Shown here: positions 43,368 to 51,855 of the stretch, in pieces
Layout of the letters: every line of letters starts with the position of its first letter
Numbering within the stretch: the first letter of the stretch is position 1
NCBI RefSeq assembly: GCF_028331445.1
Contig: NZ_JAQMHX010000002.1
Coordinates: forward strand, 431,610 to 495,609
Origin: Candidatus Phyllobacterium onerii
Lineage (GTDB): Bacteria; Pseudomonadota; Alphaproteobacteria; Rhizobiales; Rhizobiaceae
Reading direction: 5' to 3'
Length of the DNA: 64,000 bases
Position numbers and translations under genes: made by a program
Notes under the pieces: model-generated
Databases searched by the model: none
Told to the model about the DNA's origin: nothing
The model's input: the letters and a program-made list of their open reading frames with translations, nothing else

Positions 43368-44317
43368 CCATCATGGAGGCACCCCCGCTTGAACGAAAGC
43401 TTGTTGCAATTCTGGCAGCCGATGTCGAAGGGTATTCGCGATTAATGCATCGGGATGAAGAGGCAGCTCTCGCAACACTATCGTCGCACCGTTCAATCAT
43501 CGACGCTATAATCGTTCAGGGCCGTGGAGAAATCTCCGGTACGGCGGGCGACAGCGTTCTGGCAGAGTTCGCCAGCGTCGTCGATGCCGTTCATTCCGCC
43601 GTATCAATCCAGCAAGCCCTGACCAAAGCCAACGCCGCTTTACCCCAGGACCGGAGAATGATGTTGCGCATCGGCATTAACGTTGGCGATGTGATGGTGA
43701 AGGATGACGGGATATTTGGAGATGGTGTCAATGTTGCCGCTCGGCTCGAGGCAATGGCGGAGCCTGGTAGCATCTCCGTGACCAGAGGAGTGCGTGATCA
43801 TCTGCGCGATAGGATGGACTATGAATTCGAAGACCTTGGAGAGCATACAGTTAAGAATATTACTCGGCCCGTCCGGGTGTTCCGTGTCAAGTTCGATCCG
43901 AACGCTACTTCCCCACTCCCGATATCGGAACCTGCTGATGGAAAGTCCAGTATTCAATTAACGGATATGGACGCCACTTCAGAAGGTCGCGGTGCCGATC
44001 CAGTCGAACTTGAATTTTGGAAATCGGTGGAATCGAGCGGTGATCACGAAGAGTATCGGGCGTATCTACAACAATATCCGGATGGCGACTTCACTGCTCT
44101 TGCGAAAACGCGTTTGGCAAAGCCGACTGCAGCCAAACCAGATGTGGCGGCTGACAGGGAGGTCGAGCTCGAATTCTGGGCTTCTATCAAGGATGGCGAC
44201 GTCGCGGCCAGTTTTGAGGCCTATTTGGAGAAATACCCCGAGGGAGAGTTTAAGGCTCTCGCTGAAATCCGGTTGGCCGAGCTGTCTGGATTCCAAAATC
44301 AACGGGACAATAGATAA
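43364..44317 (+). CDS. class III adenylate/guanylate cyclase with C-terminal repeats
   Basis: 317 residues. 'LERKLVAILAADVEGYSRLM' begins the CHD domain (metal Asp in LAADVEG). Other blocks are 'EISGTAGDSVLAEFASVVDA', 'IGINVGDVMVKDDGIFGDGV', 'NVAARLEAMAEPGSISVT' (Asn-Ala-Ala-Arg site) and 'LGEHTVKNITRPVRVF'. After residue 195 two copies of 'ELEFW.S..DGD....Y.AYL..YP.G.F.ALA..RLA' follow, a repeat found in caspase-like and stress proteins. It makes a cyclic nucleotide as the last product of the GlsB operon. A broken relative is at 34258. Confidence 0.9.
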   Translation: MTIMEAPPLERKLVAILAADVEGYSRLMHRDEEAALATLSSHRSIIDAIIVQGRGEISGTAGDSVLAEFASVVDAVHSAVSIQQALTKANAALPQDRRMMLRIGINVGDVMVKDDGIFGDGVNVAARLEAMAEPGSISVTRGVRDHLRDRMDYEFEDLGEHTVKNITRPVRVFRVKFDPNATSPLPISEPADGKSSIQLTDMDATSEGRGADPVELEFWKSVESSGDHEEYRAYLQQYPDGDFTALAKTRLAKPTAAKPDVAADREVELEFWASIKDGDVAASFEAYLEKYPEGEFKALAEIRLAELSGFQNQRDNR

Positions 44318-44386
44318 TTTTCCTCGCTTTTTCATAATCCCCACAAGCGTTGTTGCAAAGCCGACATTGAAAGGAGCAGGCAACCA

Positions 44387-44488
44387 TTCACCTATGTCAT
44401 CCTTCTCGTCCTGTTTGGGGTGGTCGTTCTGTTCACTGCTTGGTTGCCGATGCGGCTTAAGAACTTTTCGACGACGCCGTCATCATGA
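44387..44488 (+). pseudogene. N-terminal fragment of a CPA1 antiporter
   Basis: 'FTYVILLVLFGVVVLFTAWL' then 'PMRLKNF' repeats the start of the intact antiporter at 49830 (NTYVVLLALLGVVVLFTAWL, then PMLLKDF), followed by a stop. A short duplicate relic. Confidence 0.7.
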
Positions 44489-44968
44489 TTTCATGGCGGA
44501 GGGCTCAGCTGATTGATGGGGTTTAGGTAGCGAAGACTTCAGCAGTTCCCAATCCCGACCTGCAATCAACGACAGGCCGGGATAGATCAGGACGGCTACC
44601 GCCCTTACGATCAGCCCCGCGAAACCGCCCGCCAATGACGTTCCCGTTCTGCGCGGGATAACCTGAACGACGAGCATAAGGATCGCCTGAGCCACAAAGC
44701 CACAAGCGGCGTAGGTGGCGGCCCAGTTGACCCTTGACAGACGCGACCAGAGATGGGCCCAACCGACTAGCAGCCAAAGCGCAGCCAGAACCGTCGCAAC
44801 GATCCTACTGGCATTCGGCCGAGCACGCGCGAGCAAGCAAACGAGGCCTACACCCACCAGTAACATCAGAATCTGAAGTGGCCAAAGGGCGAGGTTATAG
44901 CTCTCGATCTGCCTGAAAAATACCCGAGGCGAAAACATAAAAAAATCGGATGACCACCACTCCGTCAC
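44483..44968 (-). CDS. DUF6064-type membrane protein, probably truncated (161 aa)
   Basis: 'MTEWWSSDFFMFSPRVFFRQ' and 'IESYNLALWPLQILMLLVGV' open the family, with helices 'GWAHLWSRLSRVNWAATYAA' and 'GFAGLIVRAVAVLIYPGLSL'. Relatives are about 220 residues; the part after 'GRDW' is unrelated, so the C-terminal two helices are missing. GTG 44968 overlaps the preceding ORF's stop (TGTGA). Role unknown. Confidence 0.65.
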   Translation of the reverse strand: MTEWWSSDFFMFSPRVFFRQIESYNLALWPLQILMLLVGVGLVCLLARARPNASRIVATVLAALWLLVGWAHLWSRLSRVNWAATYAACGFVAQAILMLVVQVIPRRTGTSLAGGFAGLIVRAVAVLIYPGLSLIAGRDWELLKSSLPKPHQSAEPSAMKS

Positions 44969-45063
44969 AAGGCATCCTCATTTTCGGGAAAGCCCGCCAT
45001 GCCCCCGGAACCCGCTATTAGCGCAAGAGCTTCCCGCCGATTGATTGAGACTCGCCTCGCCAT
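44965..45063 (-). pseudogene. truncated Tat-type signal region
   Basis: 'MARRVSINRREALALIAGSG' then 'GMAGFPENEDAL': an 'RREALALIAGSGG' motif resembles a twin-arginine signal with its following hydrophobic core, but the protein ends at once. GAGGAGACAAG precedes ATG 45063. Its stop overlaps the DUF6064 start, so it could still drive coupled translation. Confidence 0.4.
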
Positions 45064-45387
45064 CTTGTCTCCTCGCAAGTCGCACCGGTTTGCCTTATTG
45101 GTGGAGTATCGGGTATCCGCCACCACTTGAAAGCTCATAGCTGGTGACCGCCACTCACATTGAATTGAAGCCGTGATGCAGTCCATCGGTCTTGTAGCGC
45201 TTCGGGCTTATGGCGCGGGATGATCAAATAATTTAGCTTCGGTCCGACAAAGATAGGATAGGTTTTCCGCAACATTTGAACACACTTGGTTCTGACTGCA
45301 TCGGTCCTGGATGCATGATCAGTTTTCACCGGAAATCAACAGGCTGACGCGGCGAAGGAAGCGAGACGCGGCAAGCAGGAGTTTTTC
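45064..45387. other. stretch without a recognisable gene
   Basis: No supportable ORF; the region upstream of both divergent genes. Confidence 0.4.
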
Positions 45388-46470
45388 ATGTCAAAGACTG
45401 CTCTCTACCTGGGCATGTTGTGTGTCCTTCTGTCCGTGGGCAGTCCATTTGCGCAAGAAATGCCTCAAGCCAAACAACCGGTCAGGGTGGGACTCTATGT
45501 GAGCCCGCCATTTGTCATACAGGAAAAGGACCAGTTCACAGGAATGGCAGTCGAGCTTTGGGAGTCGCTTGCAAGGGCGCAAGGCCTTCAAACCGACTAC
45601 AAATCATTCCCTACGGTCCGCGCCCTGATCGATGCCACTGCGAACGGCAACATCGATGTTGCCGTCACCAATCTCACCATTACGCAAGGCCGGGCGCAAC
45701 GGATCGACTTCACCTATCCATGGTTCGACGCCGGACTGAGGATAATGGTCAACGAACATCAGGGCACGGGTTTTCTGGAGGTAGTAACAGGATTGAGGGA
45801 CTCAGGATTCCTTCGCGCCTATGCATGGATTGCCTTTGTCGTTGCCGCGGCGACCGTACTGCTGACCCTCTTAGACCGAAGGTTCGCCCCCGACTTTCCA
45901 CGCCGATGGCGTGACGGAATAGCAGAAAGCTTCTTCTCGGTCATGTCGATTGCTGCTGGCAAATCATCCGGCCGAAAGAACATTTTTGGGTGGGTTGGGC
46001 GGATATGGCAGGGTTTGTGGCTGGTATGCGGAATTGCCGTACTGGCATTTGTGACCTCCTCCGTGGCGACAGTAATGACCACGCTCTCGCTGACCAATCA
46101 AATCAACAGCCTTTCCGATCTTCCTGGCAAGGCTGTCGGGGTTTTCACCGGGAGTGTGTCGGAGGATTTTGCCCGCAACTCCGGGTTGGACTTGCATTTA
46201 TTCCCGGACATTGACGCTGCCGTGGCGGCTTTACTCGACGGCAGCATCACAGCCATCATCGGCGATGCCCCGGTGCTGGAATATTATGCCCACAAACACC
46301 CCGAACAAAGGGTCGATGTCATCGGAGGCGTCTTCGAGCCGGACAAATACGGCTTCGGGCTTCCTCTCAACAGTCCCTCTACAAGGCGGCTGACCGTTGA
46401 ACTCATAGGCGCTCATGAGCGTGGTCTCGTGGCGCAGCTGCACGTCAAATACTTCGGCGATTCACCCTAA
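45388..46470 (+). CDS. glutamate-receptor-like ligand-gated channel
   Basis: 360 residues. Signal peptide ('MSKTALYLGMLCVLLSVGSP'), then a type 2 periplasmic binding lobe ('LYVSPPFVIQEKDQFTGMAV' with 'DVAVTNLTITQGRAQRIDFT', the amino-acid site). At residues 145-165 a helix 'AYAWIAFVVAAATVLLTLLD', a pore-like 'RDGIAESFFSVMSIAAGKSS', a second helix 'WQGLWLVCGIAVLAFVTSSV', and the second binding lobe to 360. This is the order of bacterial GluR0 channels: S1-M1-P-M2-S2. The pore lacks the K+ filter TVGYG (here SIAAGK), so ion choice is unclear. ATG 45388 has AGGAG. Confidence 0.85.
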   Translation: MSKTALYLGMLCVLLSVGSPFAQEMPQAKQPVRVGLYVSPPFVIQEKDQFTGMAVELWESLARAQGLQTDYKSFPTVRALIDATANGNIDVAVTNLTITQGRAQRIDFTYPWFDAGLRIMVNEHQGTGFLEVVTGLRDSGFLRAYAWIAFVVAAATVLLTLLDRRFAPDFPRRWRDGIAESFFSVMSIAAGKSSGRKNIFGWVGRIWQGLWLVCGIAVLAFVTSSVATVMTTLSLTNQINSLSDLPGKAVGVFTGSVSEDFARNSGLDLHLFPDIDAAVAALLDGSITAIIGDAPVLEYYAHKHPEQRVDVIGGVFEPDKYGFGLPLNSPSTRRLTVELIGAHERGLVAQLHVKYFGDSP

Positions 46471-46495
46471 ATGGGGCACTGACCACCAGGCTCGC

Positions 46496-46570
46496 CCGAC
46501 TGGCCAACCAGCGCGCGACCTGCCCCAGTGTTCTTATCGTTCTTGCCGTGAGAACAAAATAAGAACGTCG
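46496..46570 (-). repeat. duplicated promoter/start segment of the zinc-ribbon gene
   Basis: Minus-strand text 'ARTIRTLGQ' and the surrounding LexA-box region match 20575-20620 (VLIARTIRTLGQ frame). About 70 bases only, with the rest of the gene absent. Confidence 0.6.
46552..46566. promoter_or_regulatory. second LexA (SOS) box
   Basis: GAAC-AAAATAA-GAAC, exact GAAC-N7-GAAC. It lies 113 bases before the small protein at 46679. Confidence 0.65.
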
Positions 46571-46678
46571 GATCAACTCGTCAAGAAACCGCGCGTGCGA
46601 CACGCTTGCACACAACCGGGGATGGCTTATCATCAACGTTGCAACCAAACACCTGATGCCGAAGTGACGGCCCCTGCC

Positions 46679-46921
46679 ATGCCGATACCAAAGCCACACC
46701 ATCCAAGAACTCATCCCGAGCGCTTTGATTCATGTCAGTTGGCGATTGAGGACAAGCTGATAGAATTGATCGGCCACGCCTCGGATATGGGCTGGCACAG
46801 AGACGAAATACTGGCGGCCATCATCGCAATAGCCGACAACCTGTCCTTGGCCCGGCGCGACGATATCGCGCTAGCGATAGAGACTCAGTTGTCAAAATTG
46901 ATGAAGAAAAAGGATGTCTGA
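46679..46921 (+). CDS. small 'GW' family protein, copy 1 (80 aa)
   Basis: 'MPIPKPHHPRTHPERFDSCQ' then 'LAIEDKLIELIGHASDMGWH' and 'RDEILAAIIAIADNLSLARR' ending 'IETQLSKLMKKKDV'. It parallels 61561-61809: same 'F.SCQ.A.ED', 'A...GW..(D/Q)E(I/V)LAA.I..A.N..LA', and an identical KLMKxKDV end. All-helical, 80-82 residues, probably DNA- or protein-binding. ATG 46679 is preferred by length against the paralogue; ATG 46622 is also in frame. The LexA box upstream suggests DNA-damage control. Overlaps the next gene by 8 bases. Confidence 0.6.
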   Translation: MPIPKPHHPRTHPERFDSCQLAIEDKLIELIGHASDMGWHRDEILAAIIAIADNLSLARRDDIALAIETQLSKLMKKKDV

Positions 46922-47177
46922 ATTGGCTGACGCCAAAGCGCATCCCGCAGATCTTATCGTCGTTGTCGCATTCAGCCGCGCAGACAATGGGCAGCTTGTA
47001 CCTGCTTACGATCCGATGCAGTTTGATACCCCGGAAGAGGCCACTCGAATGGCGCGTTATCTCGCGGTCAAGTGCGCAGGCGTCTTGGCGTGGGTTCGCG
47101 ATGTACAGCCTGAAACCGGAGGCTACGGGCCTCCGACGATCCTGTTTCAATCTGGCGACGTACCGGAGCTGGAGTAG
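46914..47177 (+). CDS. conserved small protein, family P, copy 2 (87 aa)
   Basis: 'ADLIVVVAFSRADNGQLVPA' then 'YDPMQFDTPEEATRMARYLA' and 'VKCAGVLAWVRDVQPETGGY' then 'GPPTILFQSGDVPELE'. Same family as 35995-36228. It overlaps the preceding gene by 8 bases and precedes the 47194 gene by 16, so it is one operon downstream of a LexA box. The 'AGVLAWVRDV...GYGPP' phrase is the most conserved. Function unknown. Confidence 0.75.
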   Translation: MSELADAKAHPADLIVVVAFSRADNGQLVPAYDPMQFDTPEEATRMARYLAVKCAGVLAWVRDVQPETGGYGPPTILFQSGDVPELE

Positions 47178-47193
47178 CCCTCAAGCGATCAAG

Positions 47194-47649
47194 ATGACGT
47201 GGGAAGCAAACATTCAAAATCTCGTCAAAATTAGCGCGGTCAAAACCACCCAGCGCAATGAAGCTGTCATTCACCAGCGCCTGGCAGACGCCGAAGCATA
47301 TTTAATGGACGCTCGACATGTTACGACCACTCAATCGCGCTTCCTGCTGGCCGTCGAAGGTGTGCGCCAGGTAAGTCTTGCGGTCCTCAACCACACCGGG
47401 ATCAAAGTCATTCCCCACGCCCAGCACAAGATCGACGTGTCGCAGCTGGCTGCAATGATTACACAGCTTGAAACCGTCGTTCCGGCCGCGGCAAAGACCT
47501 TGGGAGACTTCCGGCATATCCGCATACAACGGAAAAGCATGTCACCTGCCCCACCAATCTCGGTGGAACAGGCAGCCAAGGCAGTGGATATGCTGGAACA
47601 GCTTCTCGCCCGCGCCCAGATTCTGACAAATGTCGGTAAAAACGCTTAG
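47194..47649 (+). CDS. helical protein, HEPN-like (151 aa)
   Basis: 'MTWEANIQNLVKISAVKTTQ' then 'ADAEAYLMDARHVTTTQSRF' and 'LLAVEGVRQVSLAVLNHTGI' are amphipathic helices in the order of SAV_6107-type HEPN proteins (DA....... .RF..A..A...A..AL...G). The rest continues 'DVSQLAAMITQLETVVPAAA'. HEPN proteins often bind nucleotides or act as RNases, but the catalytic R-x4-6-H is not obvious. Third gene after the LexA box; ATG 47194 is 16 bases after the previous stop. Low-medium confidence on the fold. Confidence 0.5.
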   Translation: MTWEANIQNLVKISAVKTTQRNEAVIHQRLADAEAYLMDARHVTTTQSRFLLAVEGVRQVSLAVLNHTGIKVIPHAQHKIDVSQLAAMITQLETVVPAAAKTLGDFRHIRIQRKSMSPAPPISVEQAAKAVDMLEQLLARAQILTNVGKNA

Positions 47650-47681
47650 GGGATATAACCAGAGTTGGTAGCGATTGGATG

Positions 47682-48128
47682 CTACTTGTTGATCGAGGTA
47701 ACCGCCAAGTTTGTAGGCTTGTTGTTGGCCGCCTTTTCCTGGTCGAGGATTTCACTCAGCAGTACGTGACTGGTTCATTTCCGAGAACCTTTGCCCATTC
47801 GCGCAGAGAGCCATAAGGCAATTTCATAATGTTCGACGGCTAGGCTTCCAAGGCAACACCTTGCGCTTCGGCAAAAATACCCACCGCCTCTTTTAAAAGA
47901 CCATCCGTAGCATCGCATTTCTCGCCTGCAGGTTTGACGCCGATAGTCTTGAAAACCTTTTCCAAGGTTTTGATCTGGCCTTTAGTTTCTGCAAGGTGCT
48001 CCAGGCTCATTTTCAACGCTGCATTTTTTTACCGCGCTCGATACTTTTGGAAGGGCATTTGCGATAGCATTCTCGGCATAATAAACATCTTTTAGAGTGT
48101 GCTCGAACAGCTCAGCGAGTGTCATCAT
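47682..48128 (-). pseudogene. DUF892 (YciE/YciF ferritin-like) protein, frameshifted
   Basis: From ATG 48128: 'MMTLAELFEHTLKDVYYAEN' and 'AIANALPKVSSAVK', a shift, 'ETKGQIKTLEKVFKTIGVKP' then 'AGEKCDATDGLLKEA', another shift, 'VEHYEIA' and 'EWAKVLGNEPVT', ending 'LAVTSINK' at 47682. At least three frameshifts plus internal loss. The intact relative is at 56360. Its EcfG promoter is still intact. Confidence 0.8.
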
Positions 48129-48161
48129 AATTTGGTGCTCCAATGAAATCGGCACCTCAGC

Positions 48162-48186
48162 AACTCGCAGTTACATTTATCGTTCC
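48162..48186 (-). promoter_or_regulatory. EcfG-type promoter left upstream of the DUF892 relic
   Basis: Minus strand GGAAC (48186-48182), 17 bases, GTT (48164-48162), 34 bases before the relic's start. Confidence 0.65.
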
Positions 48187-48491
48187 GGCTTCAAATAGTT
48201 TGCCCCTTGTCCGGCTCCTGTCGTTCGTCTTTTGCTGTATCGAGCCGCATCAAACGGCCCTCAGACTGTTTGCCCATCGCCGGAGCAGCATATGGCCGGC
48301 GGCAAACACCGCGGCCACCCCTCGCCACATGCCGTCAAAGACGAGAAGGCCTTTTATTGTTTGGCGGACGCCTGCCGTCAGCGCGACCACCCCTTAGTTC
48401 GAATAATTTGTGCAGTGCAGCAACGATTGCTTTCGAGACGCGTTAGCCGTGTATCAGCGCCATCCCGTCGTTGACCAATGAGGACGCTGTC
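48187..48491. other. stretch without a recognisable gene
   Basis: Upstream region of the esterase gene; no ORF with support. Confidence 0.4.
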
Positions 48492-49580
48492 ATGAGGAAT
48501 ATTGCCGATACGATCAACCGCCTGAATGGTCAGCGCAGCCTGGCCAAGCCGACCTGGACGAAGTCGAACACGCGTTTAGGCATTTTGACCGACTTCGGTT
48601 CAAATCCAGGCAACCTGCTCGCGTGGACGTATATTCCGAAGACGTTCCAGCCTGGATCGCCACTTGTGGTTGTCCTTCATGGCTGCACACAAACGGCAGC
48701 CGACTATAGCGACGGCTCAGGATGGTCTGAGCTGGCCGATAAATACGGATTTGCCTTGCTATTTCCCGAACAGCAACGGAAAAATAATCCGAACCTTTGC
48801 TTCAATTGGTTTGCCACTGAAGACACGACTCGAGGCCAAGGAGAGGTCTGTTCAATCAGCCAGATGATTGAAGTCCTAAGGGACATGCTTTCCATAGACC
48901 CGGCAAAGATCTATGTGACTGGCTTATCAGCAGGCGGTGCGATGGCCGCGGCCATGCTTGCCACTTATCCCGAGATGTTCAAAGGCGGCGCAATCATTGC
49001 AGGTTTGCCGTACGGCAGCGCGTCAAGCATCCCCGAGGCATTCGACCGAATGCGTGGCCACGGCTTGCAGGAAGGCCGCGTTCTCGCTGATCGGGTCCGG
49101 CGCGCATCCGATCACCAAGGACCATGGCCCTCCATTTCCGTTTGGCACGGCACCGCCGATAGAACCGTCGATCCACTCAACATGGAAGCAATCCTTGGAC
49201 AATGGCGCAACCTGCACGAATTCCAGCAAGCTCCGATTGCGGGAATGGTGAATGGCCATCCCGTGCGCAAATGGAGCGACACAGGAGGTACCACCGTAGT
49301 TGAAGCGTACACAATCAATGGAATGGGCCACGGCACTCCCCTCCAGAGAGTGGGTGCACACAGTTACGGGTCTCCCCGTCCGTTCATGCTTGATGTCGGC
49401 ATCTCATCCACTTGGCATATCGCCAATTCGTGGGGACTCCTTGGCAATGAGCGAACGCTTGTCGTTGAGCAGGAAGCGAGTGCCGCCTCTCAACCTGAGC
49501 GGGAACCTCCACGACATGCCAACCGATCGGTCAGCGATGTGATCGAAGATGCTCTGCGCACGGCTGGATTGCTGAAGTGA
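48492..49580 (+). CDS. PHB-depolymerase family esterase
   Basis: 362 residues. 'PGSPLVVVLHGCTQTAADYS' holds the oxyanion-hole loop; 'IYVTGLSAGGAMAAAMLATY' contains the lipase box G-L-S-A-G; 'SVWHGTADRTVDP' supplies the Asp and 'INGMGHGTPL' the His. This is the family of esterases around PhaZ that includes intracellular poly-hydroxybutyrate depolymerases and feruloyl esterases. It has no signal peptide, so it is likely cytoplasmic. A TGTCCTCT hairpin follows. Substrate not known. Confidence 0.85.
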   Translation: MRNIADTINRLNGQRSLAKPTWTKSNTRLGILTDFGSNPGNLLAWTYIPKTFQPGSPLVVVLHGCTQTAADYSDGSGWSELADKYGFALLFPEQQRKNNPNLCFNWFATEDTTRGQGEVCSISQMIEVLRDMLSIDPAKIYVTGLSAGGAMAAAMLATYPEMFKGGAIIAGLPYGSASSIPEAFDRMRGHGLQEGRVLADRVRRASDHQGPWPSISVWHGTADRTVDPLNMEAILGQWRNLHEFQQAPIAGMVNGHPVRKWSDTGGTTVVEAYTINGMGHGTPLQRVGAHSYGSPRPFMLDVGISSTWHIANSWGLLGNERTLVVEQEASAASQPEREPPRHANRSVSDVIEDALRTAGLLK

Positions 49581-49588
49581 GGATATCC

Positions 49589-49612
49589 TGTCCTCTTTTG
49601 GATGAGAGGACA
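49589..49612. repeat. hairpin repeat, copy 1
   Basis: TGTCCTCT, 8-base loop, AGAGGACA, followed by ATGCGTC. The same hairpin and following bases recur at 55509-55533. Confidence 0.6.
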
Positions 49613-49829
49613 ATGCGTCTAGATACAGCGGTGCACCAGTCGGCTGACTCTACGCCATCTAACACTTCTGATTATTTTGGTCGTGGAGAACAAAATAATC
49701 AGCTGCGAGTTCGTTCAAAGAAGGATGAACGAGCGTCTTGGATCAAGCGTTTGGCGCTACTGCCCAATAAGGACTTCGAACTTCTCGTCACCTTAAGCGT
49801 TGTGGTAGGCCGCCGCTGTCCACAGGAGT

Positions 49830-51086
49830 ATGCCTATTAACACCTATGTTGTCCTCCTCGCACTGCTTGGCGTGGTCGTTCTGTTCACCGCTTGGCTGCC
49901 TATGCTGCTCAAGGACTTTCCTCTGTCATTGCCTATGATATGCATTGCCTTCGGAACATTGTTTGTATGGACACCTCTTTCGACAATCGTCGGTTCCAAT
50001 CCCCTCGACAGTCGCTACATGACCGAGAAGGTGACGGAATTCGCCGTTATCATTTCACTGATGGGGGCAGGTCTGAAGATCGATAGACCTTTGGGATGGC
50101 GGAGCTGGATGACAACGTGGCGGCTTCTCGCCATCTCGATGCCGCTGACGATCGCTGCCATTGCTGCTCTCGGCTGGAGCATCCTTGGACTTGGATTGGC
50201 GTCGGCCCTCTTGCTTGGATCTGCCCTTGCCCCGACGGACCCGGTCCTTGCCAGTGACGTTCAGGTTGGACCGCCGCAATCGGGCGAAGATGGAGAAGTT
50301 CGGTTCTCGCTAACGTCGGAAGCCGGCCTCAATGATGGTCTGAGCTTTCCCTTCGTGCATTTGGCCATCGCCTTGGCACTGGCAACGCAAGCTGGCAATC
50401 CGTGGTTGCAGAATTGGCTCCTGTTCGATGTGTTGTGGCGGCTCGGCGCAGGTGTCTGTTTGGGATGGCTGACTGGGAAGCTTTTGGGCATCTTGACCTT
50501 TCGCCTTCCAAAACGGGCAAAACTCGCGCGCACTGGCGACGGATTTGTTGCGCTGGGTATCACTTGCCTGAGCTACGGTCTGATCGAGATGGCCCATGGC
50601 TACGGTTTTGTTGGCGTGTTTGTCACGGCCCTGACGCTTAGGGCGGCTGAACGCGGAAGCGACTATCACACAAACTTGCACGATTTTGCTGAACAGATTG
50701 AACGGCTTTTGATGATGGTCGTGCTTGTGTGTTTTGGAGCAGCCATCGCAGAGGGAACAGTTTTCCGGGCGTTCGACTGGAGAGTAGCTGCAGTCGCACT
50801 CACAATTATCTTCTTTGTTCGTCCAGCCGCGGGTTGGCTCGGCTTGATTGGAAGCCCGATTCCAGGGAGGGAAAAGGCGGTCATTGCAATCTTCGGCATT
50901 CGGGGTTTGGGGTCGTTCTACTACATGGCCTATGCGACTGGTCATGCCGCATTCGCCAAAACCGATGTCCTGTGGGCCACCGTTTCGCTGGTCGTTTTGG
51001 TGTCCATCATCCTTCACGGCATCGTCGTGACGCCAGTCATGCGACGTCTAGATCGCCGGCAAAACTCAGTTGCAACTGCTTTATGA
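49830..51086 (+). CDS. CPA1-type sodium/proton antiporter (NhaP-like)
   Basis: 418 residues, about 12 helices. 'VVLLALLGVVVLFTAWLPML' is the first; 'LGSALAPTDPVLASDVQVG' is the conserved 'TDPV' stretch of CPA1 exchangers, and 'SLTSEAGLNDGLSFPFVHLA' with EAGLNDG carries the conserved acidic pair (E-x4-D); near the end 'GIRGLGSFYYMAYATGHAAF'. It exchanges Na+ or K+ for H+ across the inner membrane, matching the salt/osmotic theme. CAGGAGT precedes ATG 49830. An N-terminal fragment of a second copy is at 44387. Confidence 0.9.
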   Translation: MPINTYVVLLALLGVVVLFTAWLPMLLKDFPLSLPMICIAFGTLFVWTPLSTIVGSNPLDSRYMTEKVTEFAVIISLMGAGLKIDRPLGWRSWMTTWRLLAISMPLTIAAIAALGWSILGLGLASALLLGSALAPTDPVLASDVQVGPPQSGEDGEVRFSLTSEAGLNDGLSFPFVHLAIALALATQAGNPWLQNWLLFDVLWRLGAGVCLGWLTGKLLGILTFRLPKRAKLARTGDGFVALGITCLSYGLIEMAHGYGFVGVFVTALTLRAAERGSDYHTNLHDFAEQIERLLMMVVLVCFGAAIAEGTVFRAFDWRVAAVALTIIFFVRPAAGWLGLIGSPIPGREKAVIAIFGIRGLGSFYYMAYATGHAAFAKTDVLWATVSLVVLVSIILHGIVVTPVMRRLDRRQNSVATAL

Positions 51087-51135
51087 CGTCGGAGGAATGT
51101 GCATGATCCCGCTATACCAAAGCATTCTAAAAAAG

Positions 51136-51172
51136 AAGCCAAGCCGCAGACATCCGCGACCTGGCTTTTTTC
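51136..51172 (+). terminator. terminator of the antiporter gene
   Basis: AAGCCA...TGGCTT stem with inner GCCGC/GCGAC pairing and a T-run (TTTTTT) at 51166-51171. Confidence 0.6.
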
Positions 51173-51224
51173 CAAGCCAACATGCTCAAGACAAACTAGA
51201 ACTCCATCTCGACAGGCATAGTGT

Positions 51225-51824
51225 TTACGCCATCGGACGGTAGTCGCGGGCTCGCTCTCGCTCCCGCACCAGTTCTTCTTCGGTGAAGTCAGCGCTGTTT
51301 TCATCAAAGCCCTGCCAACCTTCCTCTCGATACATGGCGCGTCGTGCATTTAGGTTGACGGGCGAATTGTCATCGATGACCGAACGGGCAATATCAACCT
51401 GATCATCCTCGACGCGCGCCGAAACCAACGTGCTGCCTCTCCGGACACCTTCTGCATAAACGTGAGCGTCGTTTTCATCGACGCCTGCACTCGTCATTGA
51501 GCCGATTATTCCGCCTGCAGCACCGCCAGCAACAGCGCCTGCAACCGCACCCGTTGCGGTAGCGACAAGCCAGCCCGCGGCGACGACTGGTCCGACGCCC
51601 GGGATTGCCAGCATGCCAAGGCCCGCTAGCAGCCCGCCTGCGCCGCCCACGACGGCACCGACGCCAGCCCCGGTTGCTGCACCCTCGCCTGCGTTGGATT
51701 CATCAGTTTTGCCACTGCGGCTGACGATGCTGATATTGGACGAGGAAATCCCTGCATCCTCAAGCGCGTTGACAGCGGTTTTGGCATCTTCGTGATTGTC
51801 ATATAGTCCTGTTACGGTTTGCAT
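51225..51824 (-). CDS. general-stress protein 17M-like membrane protein (199 aa)
   Basis: 'MQTVTGLYDNHEDAKTAVNA' then 'LEDAGISSSNISIVSRSGK' forms the YflT/GSP17M N-terminal fold. A long Gly/Ala-rich membrane part follows ('TGAGVGAVVGGAGGLLAGLG' and 'VAGAVAGGAAGGIIGSMTSA'), then a second fold 'HVYAEGVRRGSTLVSARVED'. Family members are heat- and stress-induced. AGGAGGAAC precedes ATG 51824. It lies 31 bases after the PepSY gene, same strand, so the EcfG promoter at 52218 controls both. Confidence 0.85.
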   Translation of the reverse strand: MQTVTGLYDNHEDAKTAVNALEDAGISSSNISIVSRSGKTDESNAGEGAATGAGVGAVVGGAGGLLAGLGMLAIPGVGPVVAAGWLVATATGAVAGAVAGGAAGGIIGSMTSAGVDENDAHVYAEGVRRGSTLVSARVEDDQVDIARSVIDDNSPVNLNARRAMYREEGWQGFDENSADFTEEELVRERERARDYRPMA

Positions 51825-51855
51825 AGTTCCTCCTGTTTATTGCCTGCTGAAAAAA

